Below, piece after piece: positions 34,593 to 43,583 of a stretch of DNA of 64,000 bases. The DNA is taken from positions 1,984,001 through 2,048,000 of the forward strand of contig NZ_CP048106.1 in NCBI RefSeq assembly GCF_010092985.1. The letters are read 5' to 3'. The stretch is from Pontibacter pudoricolor (GTDB lineage: Bacteria > Bacteroidota > Bacteroidia > Cytophagales > Hymenobacteraceae). Within the stretch, counting starts at the first letter, position 1. Each line of letters starts with the position of its first letter. The position numbers and the translations under genes were made by a program. Under the pieces are notes generated by a model. That model saw only the letters and a list, made by a program, of their open reading frames with translations, did no database searches and was not told the DNA's origin.

Positions 34593-36012
34593 CTACATCA
34601 TCCAGTCGGGGCTGTGCCTGCTTTTGTTGTACCTGTTTTACATGCTGGTACTGCGTAGTTTCCCGAAACCGGCTTATAACAGAATTTACCTATTGGTTGC
34701 GCCAATTGCTGCACTGGCAATTCCGTTACTGGATATTCCATTACCTTTTGCACCCCATTACAACCTTGCTCCTGCCCTCCCGACTATACAATTATCTGAA
34801 GTTACCATTACCGGCTATATACCTGATAATGAATCAAATACAGGATTTATAGTTCCTGCTGCAGTTATAGTTGGTGTACTCTATAGTTTGGCGTCTCTGG
34901 CACTACTGGCAAGGCTGTGCTTGCAGTTATTCCGGTTACAAAAACTGGTTAAAACTGCCAAACCTATTCATACTATAGCCAACACGGCAACGGTACTGCA
35001 AACCAGTGACAACTACCCAACTTTTGCCTTCCTGAACTATATCTTCGTAAACCACCAGCACCATTTAAACGAGCAGGAAAAGCAACAGGTGATAGCGCAT
35101 GAGCTGGCACACGTAAAATTGCGCCATACTTATGATGTACTCTACTATGAGATCCTGACAGCCTTTTTATGGATTAACCCGCTGGTCTGGTTACTGAAAA
35201 CAGAACTACGCGATGTGCACGAATACCAGGCAGATGCTAATGTACTATCAGTTTATCAGCCACAGGCCTACGCTACATTACTGGCAAAAGAAGCGCTATA
35301 TAAAACAGGAATTCCGGTAGGCAGCTATTTCCAGAAACCACAGGTATTTAAACGCCTGCACATGCTGCAGAAAAATGGACAGAAAACCGGAATGCTTCGT
35401 CCGTTACTTGTGCTTCCGCTTCTGCTGGCATTGCTGTTTTTCTTTTCATCCAGAGATGTTACTGCCGATATTACGTCATCGATTACAAACCAAAAATCGC
35501 AGCCTACTTCCGATAAAACACAGCCAGTACAGGCGACAACTATAAAAGAGGCGCCGCAGCAAATGCCCGAAATTACGGTAACCGCCAAAGCACCTGAAAA
35601 AGCGTTGCCGGAAAACAAACCCGAAAAAGCAGTTGCGGAACCTGTATTTACAGAAAACTTTAACCAACCGGAAACTGAGATTAAAGCAGAAAAGCCATAC
35701 GAATATGTAGAGCAAATGCCTCAGTTTGCAGACGGCGAGCTGGAAATGCAGAAATTTATTGCCCGCAGCATCCGCTATCCGAAAGCAACACAGGAAGCAG
35801 GACTAACCGGGTTGGTAGTAGCCAGTTTTATAGTTGAGACCGATGGCACGTTATCGAACATAACTATACTGAAAGGCCTGGATGAAGCTGCTGACCAGGA
35901 AGCCCTGCGCGTAATTGAAGCCATGAGCGGCAAATGGGAACCTGGCCGGCAAAACGGAAACAAAGTACCGGTACGATTTACTATCCCGATTCGCTTTGCA
36001 CTTGTAGACTAA
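34576..36012 (+). CDS. BlaR1-type M56 membrane metallopeptidase with C-terminal TonB domain
   Basis: 478 aa. Membrane helices lie at about 5-26, 36-52, 92-117 and 266-284. The zinc protease site is H175-E-L-A-H179, with E216 in HEYQAD as likely third ligand. Residues 300-380 are a Pro/Glu/Lys-rich linker, then comes a TonB C-terminal domain (EQMPQFADGELEMQKFIARSIRYP to the end). BlaR1-like proteins cleave or trigger loss of the BlaI repressor after sensing a signal; here the penicillin-binding sensor is replaced by TonB. The TonB part may contact an outer-membrane transporter. It is translated with blaI. Confidence 0.9.
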   Translation: MEAIYNYIIQSGLCLLLLYLFYMLVLRSFPKPAYNRIYLLVAPIAALAIPLLDIPLPFAPHYNLAPALPTIQLSEVTITGYIPDNESNTGFIVPAAVIVGVLYSLASLALLARLCLQLFRLQKLVKTAKPIHTIANTATVLQTSDNYPTFAFLNYIFVNHQHHLNEQEKQQVIAHELAHVKLRHTYDVLYYEILTAFLWINPLVWLLKTELRDVHEYQADANVLSVYQPQAYATLLAKEALYKTGIPVGSYFQKPQVFKRLHMLQKNGQKTGMLRPLLVLPLLLALLFFFSSRDVTADITSSITNQKSQPTSDKTQPVQATTIKEAPQQMPEITVTAKAPEKALPENKPEKAVAEPVFTENFNQPETEIKAEKPYEYVEQMPQFADGELEMQKFIARSIRYPKATQEAGLTGLVVASFIVETDGTLSNITILKGLDEAADQEALRVIEAMSGKWEPGRQNGNKVPVRFTIPIRFALVD

Positions 36013-36109
36013 TAAAAACAACATTTTCTCGCTGATTAACCCGGTTTAGAACCAAGGCAGGATAGCTATTGCCTTCTAAATCCTTAACTTAAACTATAAA
36101 CATACGACC

Positions 36110-37390
36110 ATGAAAAACTTGACTACGCTTAAGACCCTGCTGGCGGCACCGCTACTGGCACTTGCAGTAACTATAGTCTCGCCAATAGCAACTATAGCCC
36201 AGACCAAACCCAAGGAAAATAAAATATTGTCTTATGTGGATCAGATGCCAAAATTTGAAGGCGGCGAGATGGAGGTGATGAAGTTTATGGCCGGCAATAT
36301 CACCTACCCTGCCGATGCAAAAGCCAACGGGCTGGAGGGCCTGGTCGTAGTTTCGTTTGTGATTGAGGAGACCGGTAAGGTAAAAGATGCGAAGGTAGTT
36401 AAGAAACTGGGCCGTGGTACCGACGAAGAAGCCCTGCGCGTAGTGAACCTCACCAGCGGCAAATGGACACCGGGCAGCCATAATGGAAAAGTGGTTCCAG
36501 TGCAGTTTACGTTACCCATCAGGTTTAGCCTGAGCGAGGCCGAAAGAGCTGCCACTGCCCATAAAGCGAACCAGATGCCACTGTTTAAGGGCGGCCCCGA
36601 AGCCATGCATCAAACGATAGCCTCGTATCTGCAACTGCCCGAAGAAGCTAAAAAAGAGAATCTGAATGCCCGGGTTATAGTTAAGTTTTATGTCGAAAAA
36701 GATGGTACGGTTTCCAACATCAGGCTGGATGGCACAAAACTGAAGAAAACTGTTGGCGCAGGCGCTGACATGGATTACATGGATGCCTCTACATTTAAGG
36801 TACAGAACAAGGTCATGCTGGCCAAATTGGCAGAAGCCGCGATGGCAGCTGTTGCAGCCACATCCGGCAAATGGCAACCGGCTACTAAAAACGGACAGGC
36901 AACAGGCGCAGAACTGGTGCTGCCGGTGCAGTTCTATAGTTCAGAAAATGCCGTCGGCCAAAAACAGTTAGAAGCACCAGCCATGACCAAGTATACCAAA
37001 GAATATTATGCGCTGGATGAAGTAGATGTGCAGCCTGTTTTTAAAGACGGTTCTATTGAACGGTTTCTGGCAAAAAACCTACGCTACCCAAATGTTTCTT
37101 TTGAAGGTACTATAGAGACAGGCATCTCTATAGGAGAAGATGGCAGTGCGATAGGGCCGCTTTTCTATTTTAAGCCAACTGATACTTCCGAGGTAAATGA
37201 GGCCATCTTTAATGAAATAAACAGGGTATTTAAATTGATGGAAGGCAAATGGGAACCGGCAAAAGTAGATGGTAAACCGGTTTCTACCACCAAAAAAATT
37301 ACCATTCAGTTTGTTGTAAACGATGGTACCAAAAAGGCTGCAGACACGACAGGTAAAAAGGCTGATGTTATAGTTACTAAGTTTAAGTAG
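36110..37390 (+). CDS. Secreted/periplasmic protein with three TonB-like domains
   Basis: 426 aa. The signal peptide (MKNLTTLKTLLAAPLLALAVTIVSPIATIAQ) is followed by a clear TonB C-terminal domain (about 40-145: YVDQMPKFEGGEMEVMKFMAGNITYP ... PGSHNGKVVPVQFTLPIRF). A second, divergent repeat starts at NQMPLFKGGPEAM and a third at VQPVFKDGSIERFLAKNLRYP, ending KITIQFVV. No membrane anchor is seen beyond the signal, so it cannot transmit force as classical TonB does. It follows the M56-TonB gene by 97 bases and probably belongs to the same signalling unit, perhaps as a partner of it. Confidence 0.8.
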   Translation: MKNLTTLKTLLAAPLLALAVTIVSPIATIAQTKPKENKILSYVDQMPKFEGGEMEVMKFMAGNITYPADAKANGLEGLVVVSFVIEETGKVKDAKVVKKLGRGTDEEALRVVNLTSGKWTPGSHNGKVVPVQFTLPIRFSLSEAERAATAHKANQMPLFKGGPEAMHQTIASYLQLPEEAKKENLNARVIVKFYVEKDGTVSNIRLDGTKLKKTVGAGADMDYMDASTFKVQNKVMLAKLAEAAMAAVAATSGKWQPATKNGQATGAELVLPVQFYSSENAVGQKQLEAPAMTKYTKEYYALDEVDVQPVFKDGSIERFLAKNLRYPNVSFEGTIETGISIGEDGSAIGPLFYFKPTDTSEVNEAIFNEINRVFKLMEGKWEPAKVDGKPVSTTKKITIQFVVNDGTKKAADTTGKKADVIVTKFK

Positions 37391-37569
37391 TTAGAGTTCT
37401 AAGCCATTCAGCGCTTATAGTTTACGCCCTTGCTGTGTGTTTTCACCAGCAAGTATAAAAGCCGGCCAATTGAATTGATGGTGATAACACCAACAATGGC
37501 TCGCTTTCTACTTCAGGAACTATAAACCAAAAGCAAGTTTACAACCTATAAACTATACCATCATCCATA

Positions 37570-37606
37570 AAAAAGCCCGCAGCTAAACTATAGTTGCGGG
37601 CTTTTT
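37570..37606. terminator. Bidirectional rho-independent terminator
   Basis: AAAAAGCCCGCA (37570-37581) pairs with TGCGGGCTTTTT (37595-37606). The loop contains a perfect AACTATAGTT palindrome. It separates the convergent TonB-domain gene and surE. Confidence 0.9.
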
Positions 37607-37621
37607 AGTATTATATATTTC

Positions 37622-38398
37622 TTAGATATCCCACTCGTTGTTAAGGGTGGAGATGGCGTGGTAAGCGGTCATGTCGAACTGGCATGGAACTATAGAAACG
37701 TAGTTGTTCACGATTGCCCACTCGTCCGTATCTTCGCCTTTATCATGGTTCACAAAGCTGCCGGTCATCCAGAAATAACGACGGTTACGTGGGTCCAGGC
37801 GCTCGTCAAATTCTTCCTGCCACTTGGCATGGGCCTGCCGGCAAACCTTTACCCCTTTTATCGTTTCATCACTTTTCTTCGGGAAGTTAACATTCAGGGC
37901 CGTGTTCTCTGGTATCGGGTTTTTAAGCGCCTGCCGGATGATCAGTTCTACAAAGGGTCTTGTGTGAGAAAAATCGGCTTCGTGGCCGTAATCACAAAGC
38001 GAAAAACCGATAGCCGGCAAGCCTTCAATAGCCGCCTCAATAGCCGCTGACATCGTTCCGGAATAAAGCACACTGATGCTGGAGTTTGAACCATGGTTTA
38101 TGCCACTTACTACCAGGTCCGGCTTGCGTTCTTTCAGAACATGGTATTTGGCCAGTTTCACGCAGTCGGCGGGCGTGCCGGAGCATTCGTAAGCTTCAAT
38201 TCCGAGGTCATCAAAAGCAATGGATCTATCGAGGCGCAGGGTATTACCTATCGTTATGGCATGTCCCATACCCGATTGAGGCCCGTCCGGAGCTACCACC
38301 ACTACATCGGCTATCTTCATAGCAACTTCTACCAGCGTGCGTATGCCCGGAGCAGTAATGCCATCATCGTTCGAAATCAGTATCAGTGGTTTAGCCAT
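37622..38398 (-). CDS. surE: 5'/3'-nucleotidase SurE
   Basis: 258 aa from MAKPLILISNDDG. It is a survival-protein nucleotidase that dephosphorylates nucleoside monophosphates with a divalent metal held by D11 and D12 and by the Asn of SGINHGSNSS. VVVVAPDGPQSGMGHAIT is the usual second motif. A longer frame reaches 38482, but the extra 28 residues are not conserved in SurE and the NDD motif normally lies about ten residues from the start. Transcribed alone. Confidence 0.95.
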   Translation of the reverse strand: MAKPLILISNDDGITAPGIRTLVEVAMKIADVVVVAPDGPQSGMGHAITIGNTLRLDRSIAFDDLGIEAYECSGTPADCVKLAKYHVLKERKPDLVVSGINHGSNSSISVLYSGTMSAAIEAAIEGLPAIGFSLCDYGHEADFSHTRPFVELIIRQALKNPIPENTALNVNFPKKSDETIKGVKVCRQAHAKWQEEFDERLDPRNRRYFWMTGSFVNHDKGEDTDEWAIVNNYVSIVPCQFDMTAYHAISTLNNEWDI

Positions 38399-38518
38399 TT
38401 CTATTATTTTTAGTTGAGTTATGATAAAATAAACGAATTTCTTTTTCGTGCTAATATACAACAACCTGTTGCAGTGCATCAAGGTTTAAGAAAATTTTAG
38501 AACCCGAATAAACAAACT

Positions 38519-39136
38519 ATGATTATCAAAAATATATTTTACGCAATACTGCTGGGGGTGGGCATGGCCGCCTGCCTCTCGCAGAACGACCAGAACGTAG
38601 AGGGTGCAACGGCCGGCACTGCACAACTTCCCGTTACCGAAGCTACTGATGAAACTATAACTCCTACTGCAGACCAGCTTCGCATTGCGCCCGGCAAGGT
38701 GGGCTTTATAACTATAGCCGATGACATTGAGCAGATGCGCCAAACTATACCTGTAGGTTTTGCCATAGCAGATACCATGTTGCAGCAGGAAGGAACACAG
38801 GCAACAGCTTACATCGTCCGCCCGGAAAAGGAGGCGAAAGGCATACTGGTAGAGCAGCAATGTACTACCGGCTGTAAAGTCTGGCGCCTTAATGTGCAAT
38901 CCGGCAAATACAAGACGGCCAAAGGAATAGGTGTTGGCGACACGTATGAAAATGCAAAAAAACAGCACCCGGTAAATACTGTTACCCTGGCAGACGGAGG
39001 CCTGGTTGCCGTTGCAAAAGATGGCGGAATGAGCTTTGTGCTGGATACCAGCCAGATACCTGCCAACGACCGTTCCCGGCTTACGCCCGAAACAGTGCCC
39101 GCTGCTACACGCATTAAAGCTATTCTTATATATTAG
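38519..39136 (+). CDS. Predicted lipoprotein of unknown function
   Basis: 205 aa. The N-terminus MIIKNIFYAILLGVGMAAC looks like a lipoprotein signal with the Cys at 19. The mature part starts with a Thr/Ala-rich linker and then a compact region with KVGFITIADDIEQMRQTIP, GILVEQQCTTGCKVWRLNVQSGKYKTAKGIGVGDTYENAKKQHP and KDGGMSFVLDTSQIP. The last stretch resembles small periplasmic domains that pair a GIGVGDTYEN turn with beta strands. I do not recognise the family. It probably faces the periplasm or outer membrane. Confidence 0.75.
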   Translation: MIIKNIFYAILLGVGMAACLSQNDQNVEGATAGTAQLPVTEATDETITPTADQLRIAPGKVGFITIADDIEQMRQTIPVGFAIADTMLQQEGTQATAYIVRPEKEAKGILVEQQCTTGCKVWRLNVQSGKYKTAKGIGVGDTYENAKKQHPVNTVTLADGGLVAVAKDGGMSFVLDTSQIPANDRSRLTPETVPAATRIKAILIY

Positions 39137-39175
39137 CTACTTGTAATATTTGTAGCGAATTAGTATTATTGCTGC

Positions 39176-39616
39176 ATGGCACTACTCCGCTCCCGCTACA
39201 AGTACAAAGATTTTGGACTGCTTATACTGCGACTTGGTATTGGCTGGATGTTTATTTTACATGGCTGGCCAAAGCTGACAGGCGGCTCTGAAACATGGGT
39301 ACAGATAGGTAGTAACATGAAATTGCTTGGCATTGATTTTATGCCTGTTTTCTGGGGTTTTATGGCTGGTTTTGCCGAAGTGGTAGGTGGTGCCCTGATA
39401 ATGCTTGGTTTCTTTTACAGAATTGCCTGCGCCCTGCTGGTAGTTACCCTGTTTGTGGCAGCCCTGCGCCACATGACAGCCGGCGAGGGTTTTATGGGAT
39501 ACTCGCATGCTTTAGAGGCCGCTATTCTTTTCTTCTCACTATTATTTATCGGCCCCGGTAACTATAGTTTAGATAAAGCGATCTTTCCGAATAAAAAGGA
39601 CCGCCGCCTGTACTAA
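39176..39616 (+). CDS. DoxX family membrane protein
   Basis: 146 aa with four helices: LLILRLGIGWMFILHGWPKL, FWGFMAGFAEVVGGALIML, ACALLVVTLFVAALRHM and HALEAAILFFSLLFIGPG. The DoxX/DoxD signature is RLGIGWMFILHGWPKLTGG near the start. DoxX proteins are small inner-membrane proteins, some linked to quinone or redox processes; the precise role here is unknown. A terminator follows 20 bases after the stop. Confidence 0.9.
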   Translation: MALLRSRYKYKDFGLLILRLGIGWMFILHGWPKLTGGSETWVQIGSNMKLLGIDFMPVFWGFMAGFAEVVGGALIMLGFFYRIACALLVVTLFVAALRHMTAGEGFMGYSHALEAAILFFSLLFIGPGNYSLDKAIFPNKKDRRLY

Positions 39617-39636
39617 GCCTTGAACTATAAATACTG

Positions 39637-39683
39637 CTCCTGCCACACAACAAACTATAGTTTATGTATGGCAGGAGTTTTTG
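39637..39683 (+). terminator. Terminator of the DoxX gene
   Basis: CTCCTGCCA (39637-39645) pairs with TGGCAGGAG (39669-39677) and is followed by TTTTTG. The loop holds AACTATAGTT. It argues against translation starting at the upstream ATG at 39664. Confidence 0.85.
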
Positions 39684-39771
39684 TTTTATACCGGTGCTAT
39701 CGTTTACTACCTGGATTTCTTACCGGAAATACCTTAAATTACGATCTCAACAAGATAAGCTAACCCTACCT

Positions 39772-41523
39772 ATGCTAACCACGCTACTTTTAGCCACACT
39801 GCTAACGACAGGCTCACCAGGTAAAGCCGACCTGAAGACGCCCTATGAAAAAGGAAACGGCAACATTACCGCCACCTACGACGAAACGATAGAGTGGTAT
39901 AAAAACTTCGATAAGGCGTACGACGAAGTAAAGATGGTGCCTTATGGCTATACCGACTCCGGCCGTTTGCTGCACCTGGTCATCGTTTCTACTGATAAAG
40001 ATTTTGATCCGGCCTCTATCAAACAAAAAAACAAGCGCGTACTGCTGATTCAGAACGGCATACACCCGGGCGAGCCCGAGGGGATTGACGCCACCATGAT
40101 GCTGGCCCGCGATTACCTGGCAGACAAAAACAAGCGCAAACAACTGGATAACGTGGTGCTGGCCATTATTCCGGTTTATAATATTGGAGGAGCTCTTAAC
40201 CGCAACAGCCACACCCGCACTAACCAGAACGGCCCGGAAGTTTATGGTTTCAGAGGCAATGCCCGCAACTTGGACCTGAACCGCGACTACATTAAAACTG
40301 ATTCCCGCAACGCCAAACTATTCCACCTGATCTTCCGCGACTGGGACCCGGATGTATTTATGGATAACCATACCTCAAACGGAGCTGATTATCAATACGT
40401 GATGACCCTGATTGCCACGCAACACAACAAACTGAATACGACGCTGGCAAAATATCTAAGCGAAAAAATGGTGCCTACCCTGTACGCCGGCATGAAAAAG
40501 GATAAGTACCCGATGGTACCTTACATGAACACGGTTGACGAAACCCCGGACAAGGGAATTATCGGGTTTATGGAATCGCCGCGCTATGCTACGGGTTATA
40601 CGGCACTTTACAATACCATTGGTTTTGTGCCGGAAACGCACATGCTGAAGCCTTTTAAGCAACGTGTAGATGCAACCTACAAGCTGATGGAGAACATGAT
40701 AGAAACGGTGCACCGCGATGCAGATGAGATCGGGAAATTACGTGCCAAAGCCAAACAGGAAACATTGCAGCAACAAAGCTTTAATCTGAACTGGCAACTC
40801 GACACAACCAAAGTAGAGCAGATTCCTTTTTTAGGCTATGCTGCTAAATATAAACCGAGCGACGTAAGCGGCCTGGAGCGCCTCTACTACGACCGTAAAG
40901 CGCCTTACAGCAAAAATATTAACTACTATAACACCTTTACGCCAACAACTATAGTTGAGAAACCGGTAGCCTACATTATACCTTTTGCCTGGCACGAAGT
41001 AATTGACCGCCTGAAAACCAACAAGGTAGAAATGCAGCAGCTAACCAAAGACACAACTATAGCTGTAGACACCTATTATATTACCGACTATAAAACCAGT
41101 CCGCGCGCTTACGAAGGCCATTACATACACACAGATGTGAAAGTAGAGAAACGAACGATGCAGCGGCAGTTCCTGAAAGGCGATTACGTGGTGTACCTGA
41201 ACCAGGAAGCCAACCGCTTTTTAGTAGAAACCCTGGAACCACAAGCCGTAGATTCTTACTTCGCCTGGAATTTCTTTGATTCAATTCTGATGCAGAAAGA
41301 ATACTTCTCGAGCTATGTGTTTGAGGACCTGGCTGCTGACTACCTGAAGAAGGACCCGGAGTTGCGTAAAAAACTGGAAGACCGCCGAAAAGCTGATCCG
41401 GAGTTTGCCAAAAATGCGCGTGCCCAGCTGGACTTTGTTTACCGCAACACGCCTCACTACGAGCCTACCCACAACATGTACCCGGTAGGCCGCCTGATGC
41501 AGGACATGAAACTACCGCTGTAA
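39772..41523 (+). CDS. M14-family zinc carboxypeptidase, exported
   Basis: 583 aa from MLTTLLLATLLTTGSPGKADLKTPYEKG, which gives a signal peptide. The frame extends to 39664, but that ATG lies in a terminator and adds 36 unlikely residues. Zinc-site segments are QNGIHPGEPEGID (His and Glu ligands) and MDNHTSNGADYQ (His); the general base Glu is probably in FVPETHMLKPF. Substrate-binding Arg/Asn are in NARNLDLNRDY. Family M14 cuts C-terminal residues from peptides, here probably in the periplasm. Length is usual for Bacteroidota M14 proteins with a long C-terminal part. Confidence 0.9.
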   Translation: MLTTLLLATLLTTGSPGKADLKTPYEKGNGNITATYDETIEWYKNFDKAYDEVKMVPYGYTDSGRLLHLVIVSTDKDFDPASIKQKNKRVLLIQNGIHPGEPEGIDATMMLARDYLADKNKRKQLDNVVLAIIPVYNIGGALNRNSHTRTNQNGPEVYGFRGNARNLDLNRDYIKTDSRNAKLFHLIFRDWDPDVFMDNHTSNGADYQYVMTLIATQHNKLNTTLAKYLSEKMVPTLYAGMKKDKYPMVPYMNTVDETPDKGIIGFMESPRYATGYTALYNTIGFVPETHMLKPFKQRVDATYKLMENMIETVHRDADEIGKLRAKAKQETLQQQSFNLNWQLDTTKVEQIPFLGYAAKYKPSDVSGLERLYYDRKAPYSKNINYYNTFTPTTIVEKPVAYIIPFAWHEVIDRLKTNKVEMQQLTKDTTIAVDTYYITDYKTSPRAYEGHYIHTDVKVEKRTMQRQFLKGDYVVYLNQEANRFLVETLEPQAVDSYFAWNFFDSILMQKEYFSSYVFEDLAADYLKKDPELRKKLEDRRKADPEFAKNARAQLDFVYRNTPHYEPTHNMYPVGRLMQDMKLPL

Positions 41524-41546
41524 ACTATAGCGACCATACTATAAAG

Positions 41547-41574
41547 AATAGCTGCCATCCGGCAGCTATTTTTG
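41547..41574 (+). terminator. Rho-independent terminator of the M14 gene
   Basis: AATAGCTGCC (41547-41556) pairs with GGCAGCTATT (41561-41570) around ATCC, followed by TTTTG. Confidence 0.9.
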
Positions 41575-41714
41575 TTTTCCCCATCCTACTGATAAAGAAG
41601 CATTTACGTAAATATCACCCCTTCCCCTGTGCACTTAAAATCCGCCTATTCAACCTTTAGAAAATATTTTCCGGAACCAAACCATGGAATATCAGCGTTC
41701 TTATTCTATATTGC

Positions 41715-41731
41715 ATGTACATACATTAAAT
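41715..41731 (+). promoter_or_regulatory. Operator-like motif before nitroreductase
   Basis: ATGTACATACATTAAAT ends 14 bases before the start codon. It matches 16 of 17 bases of the motif in the pirin promoter (25742-25758, minus strand). Confidence 0.5.
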
Positions 41732-41745
41732 TTACTTACATATAA

Positions 41746-42366
41746 ATGACACTTATTAATCATTTGAACTGGCGTTATGCTACCAAGCGCATGACCGGTG
41801 AACAAGTACCGCAGGATAAGATTGACTATATACTGGAAGCAACCCGTTTATCTGCTTCCTCTATGGGGTTACAGCCATACACGGTATTAGTTGTAGAAGA
41901 CAAGGACCTGCGCACGCAAATACAGAAAGTAGCTTATAACCAGCCTCAGATAGTGGAGGCATCGCACCTGTTGATTTTTGCTGCCTGGGATAAGGTAACC
42001 GAAACCGATATAGATGCTTATATGCAGAACATTGCCGACGTGCGCCAGGTACCGGTTGAGTCGCTTGCTGATTTTAAGGGCAGCCTGATGAACTCTGTGG
42101 TGAACCGCACGCAGGAACAGCAGTACGAGTGGGCTGCTCGCCAGACCTATATTGCCCTGGGCACTGCACTGGCTGCCGCAGCCGAGCAGGGAGTGGATGC
42201 AACACCGATGGAAGGTTTTGCACCGGATGCGCTGGACGAATTGCTGAACCTGAAAGAAAAAGGCCTGCGCAGCGTAACACTGATGCCGATAGGTTACCGT
42301 AACACCGAAGCCGATTTTCTGGCAACTGCCAAAAAGTACGCCGCGAAAAAGAACAACTTTTCGTGA
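41746..42366 (+). CDS. NAD(P)H-dependent nitroreductase (NfsB-like)
   Basis: 206 aa, the usual size. FMN-binding and dimer features of the nitroreductase family are seen: NWRYATKRMTGEQVPQDKIDYILEATRLSASSMGLQPYTVLVVED at the start, ARQTYIALGTALAAAAEQGVDATPMEGF in the middle and LNLKEKGLRSVTLMPIGYRN near the end. It reduces quinones, nitro compounds or pterins with NAD(P)H. The operator-like motif shared with pirin suggests induction by redox or electrophile stress. A strong terminator follows. Confidence 0.93.
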   Translation: MTLINHLNWRYATKRMTGEQVPQDKIDYILEATRLSASSMGLQPYTVLVVEDKDLRTQIQKVAYNQPQIVEASHLLIFAAWDKVTETDIDAYMQNIADVRQVPVESLADFKGSLMNSVVNRTQEQQYEWAARQTYIALGTALAAAAEQGVDATPMEGFAPDALDELLNLKEKGLRSVTLMPIGYRNTEADFLATAKKYAAKKNNFS

Positions 42367-42404
42367 AGCTGGCCTAAGTACCGGTTACAGTTTTTATAGT
42401 TTGG

Positions 42405-42432
42405 AAAGCCACCTCTACAGGTGGCTTTTTTG
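42405..42432 (+). terminator. Rho-independent terminator of nitroreductase
   Basis: AAAGCCACCT (42405-42414) pairs with AGGTGGCTTT (42419-42428), followed by more T residues. Confidence 0.92.
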
Positions 42433-42535
42433 CTTTTACCCGCAGCCTGAAACTGTTTATAGTCTGGTGTCTCTACAACTATAATATCCTTCTCTTACTT
42501 CCTTCGTTTAACGGCATAATACAATATATGATAGC

Positions 42536-43039
42536 ATGAAAAAGCATAACGGAGAACTGGAAATAGATGAAGACCTGAAAATGGAACATCGCACCTGGAC
42601 CGTGCAACGGGTAAGCTGGGTGATTCTGCTTCTTATCGTGATAGCTGCCTTGCTTGGCTTTACAGGGCGGGGCGGTGTGAAAGGCATCAACAACATAACA
42701 AAAAGCACGCCCTCGCAGACAATGGAAGTAGAATATGACCGCTTTTTACGGGATGAGGTGGAAGGAGAAATGAAGATCAGCCTGAAAAACCTGAAATCGA
42801 CGAGCCCTACCCTCTTTTTCAGCAGGGAATTTTATGACAAGGTGCGGGTAGAAGAAATTGTGCCGGAACCGGAGCATGTAGAGATCAGTCAGGATGGTAT
42901 TGGGTACACCTTCCGGGCAACAAAACCGGAATTTATAGTTCTGTACTATACCAAACCCCTGCATATCGGTCCGCTACAGGTAGTTACCAAAGGACCCGAT
43001 AATGAGACCGTTACAATGTCACAATTTGTTTACCCTTAA
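42536..43039 (+). CDS. Single-pass membrane protein of unknown function
   Basis: 167 aa. An acidic cytoplasmic start (residues 1-26) and one membrane helix (about 27-45, VSWVILLLIVIAALLGFTG) precede an exposed domain of short beta strands (MEVEYDRFLRDEVEGEMKISL, FIVLYYTKPLHIGPLQVVTK). No enzyme motif is seen. It lies 15 bases upstream of a DUF421 gene and is almost surely co-transcribed with it, so the two may form one membrane complex. Confidence 0.75.
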   Translation: MKKHNGELEIDEDLKMEHRTWTVQRVSWVILLLIVIAALLGFTGRGGVKGINNITKSTPSQTMEVEYDRFLRDEVEGEMKISLKNLKSTSPTLFFSREFYDKVRVEEIVPEPEHVEISQDGIGYTFRATKPEFIVLYYTKPLHIGPLQVVTKGPDNETVTMSQFVYP

Positions 43040-43054
43040 TCACTGATTAAAACG

Positions 43055-43507
43055 ATGGATACGATCATAAAAGGCGCTGTCATTTATATCTTTCTGCTAC
43101 TGATCTTCAGGATAAGTGGAAAAAGAACCATGTACGATGCCACCGTATTTGATTTTGTGCTCTTACTGATCATTGCCGAAACAACGCAGCAGGCACTTCT
43201 GGGCGAAGATTTCTCGCTGACCAACGGTTTGCTGCTTATCACAACGCTGATCATACTCGACATTTCTATATCGCTCCTGAAGCAGAAATTTAGTCCGATA
43301 GAAAAACTGGTAGACGGAAGCCCGCTGATAATTATGGACAAAGGCCAGCTGCTCCGCGACCGCATGCGAAAAGAAAGGATAGATGAAGCTGATATACTGG
43401 AATCTGCAAGGGACCTGCATGGGCTGCAACGCCTGGACCAGATCAAATATGCCATCCTGGAAAAGAACGGAAAGATCACGATCATCCCGCACGATGAAGC
43501 CAGCTAA
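43055..43507 (+). CDS. DUF421 (YetF-like) membrane protein
   Basis: 150 aa. Three N-terminal helices (about 5-22, 31-47, 55-75) contain the DUF421 signature FRISGKRTMYDATVFDFVLLLIIAE. A cytoplasmic part follows with LVDGSPLIIMDKGQLLRDRMRKERIDEADILESARDLHGLQRLDQIKYAILEKNGKITIIP. The family occurs in many bacteria (YetF, YdfS); its biochemical role is not settled. It is co-transcribed with the preceding single-pass membrane protein. Confidence 0.9.
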   Translation: MDTIIKGAVIYIFLLLIFRISGKRTMYDATVFDFVLLLIIAETTQQALLGEDFSLTNGLLLITTLIILDISISLLKQKFSPIEKLVDGSPLIIMDKGQLLRDRMRKERIDEADILESARDLHGLQRLDQIKYAILEKNGKITIIPHDEAS

Positions 43508-43531
43508 ACTATAGGTAACGTTTACAACTAT

Positions 43532-43575
43532 AGTTACAAAAAAACCACCAGTAACGGTGGCTTTTTTTTGTAACT
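43532..43575. terminator. Bidirectional rho-independent terminator
   Basis: CCACC (43545-43549) pairs with GGTGG (43556-43560), and long A/T arms plus AGTTAC/GTAACT extend the stem on both sides. It separates the convergent DUF421 and DUF885 genes. The left arm starts inside an AACTATAGTT copy (43526-43535). Confidence 0.85.
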
Positions 43576-43583
43576 GTAGTTTC

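Noticed and set aside
38399..38482. N-terminal extension of SurE from the first in-frame ATG
   Set aside because: SurE proteins begin close to the NDD motif; the extra residues are unlike the family.
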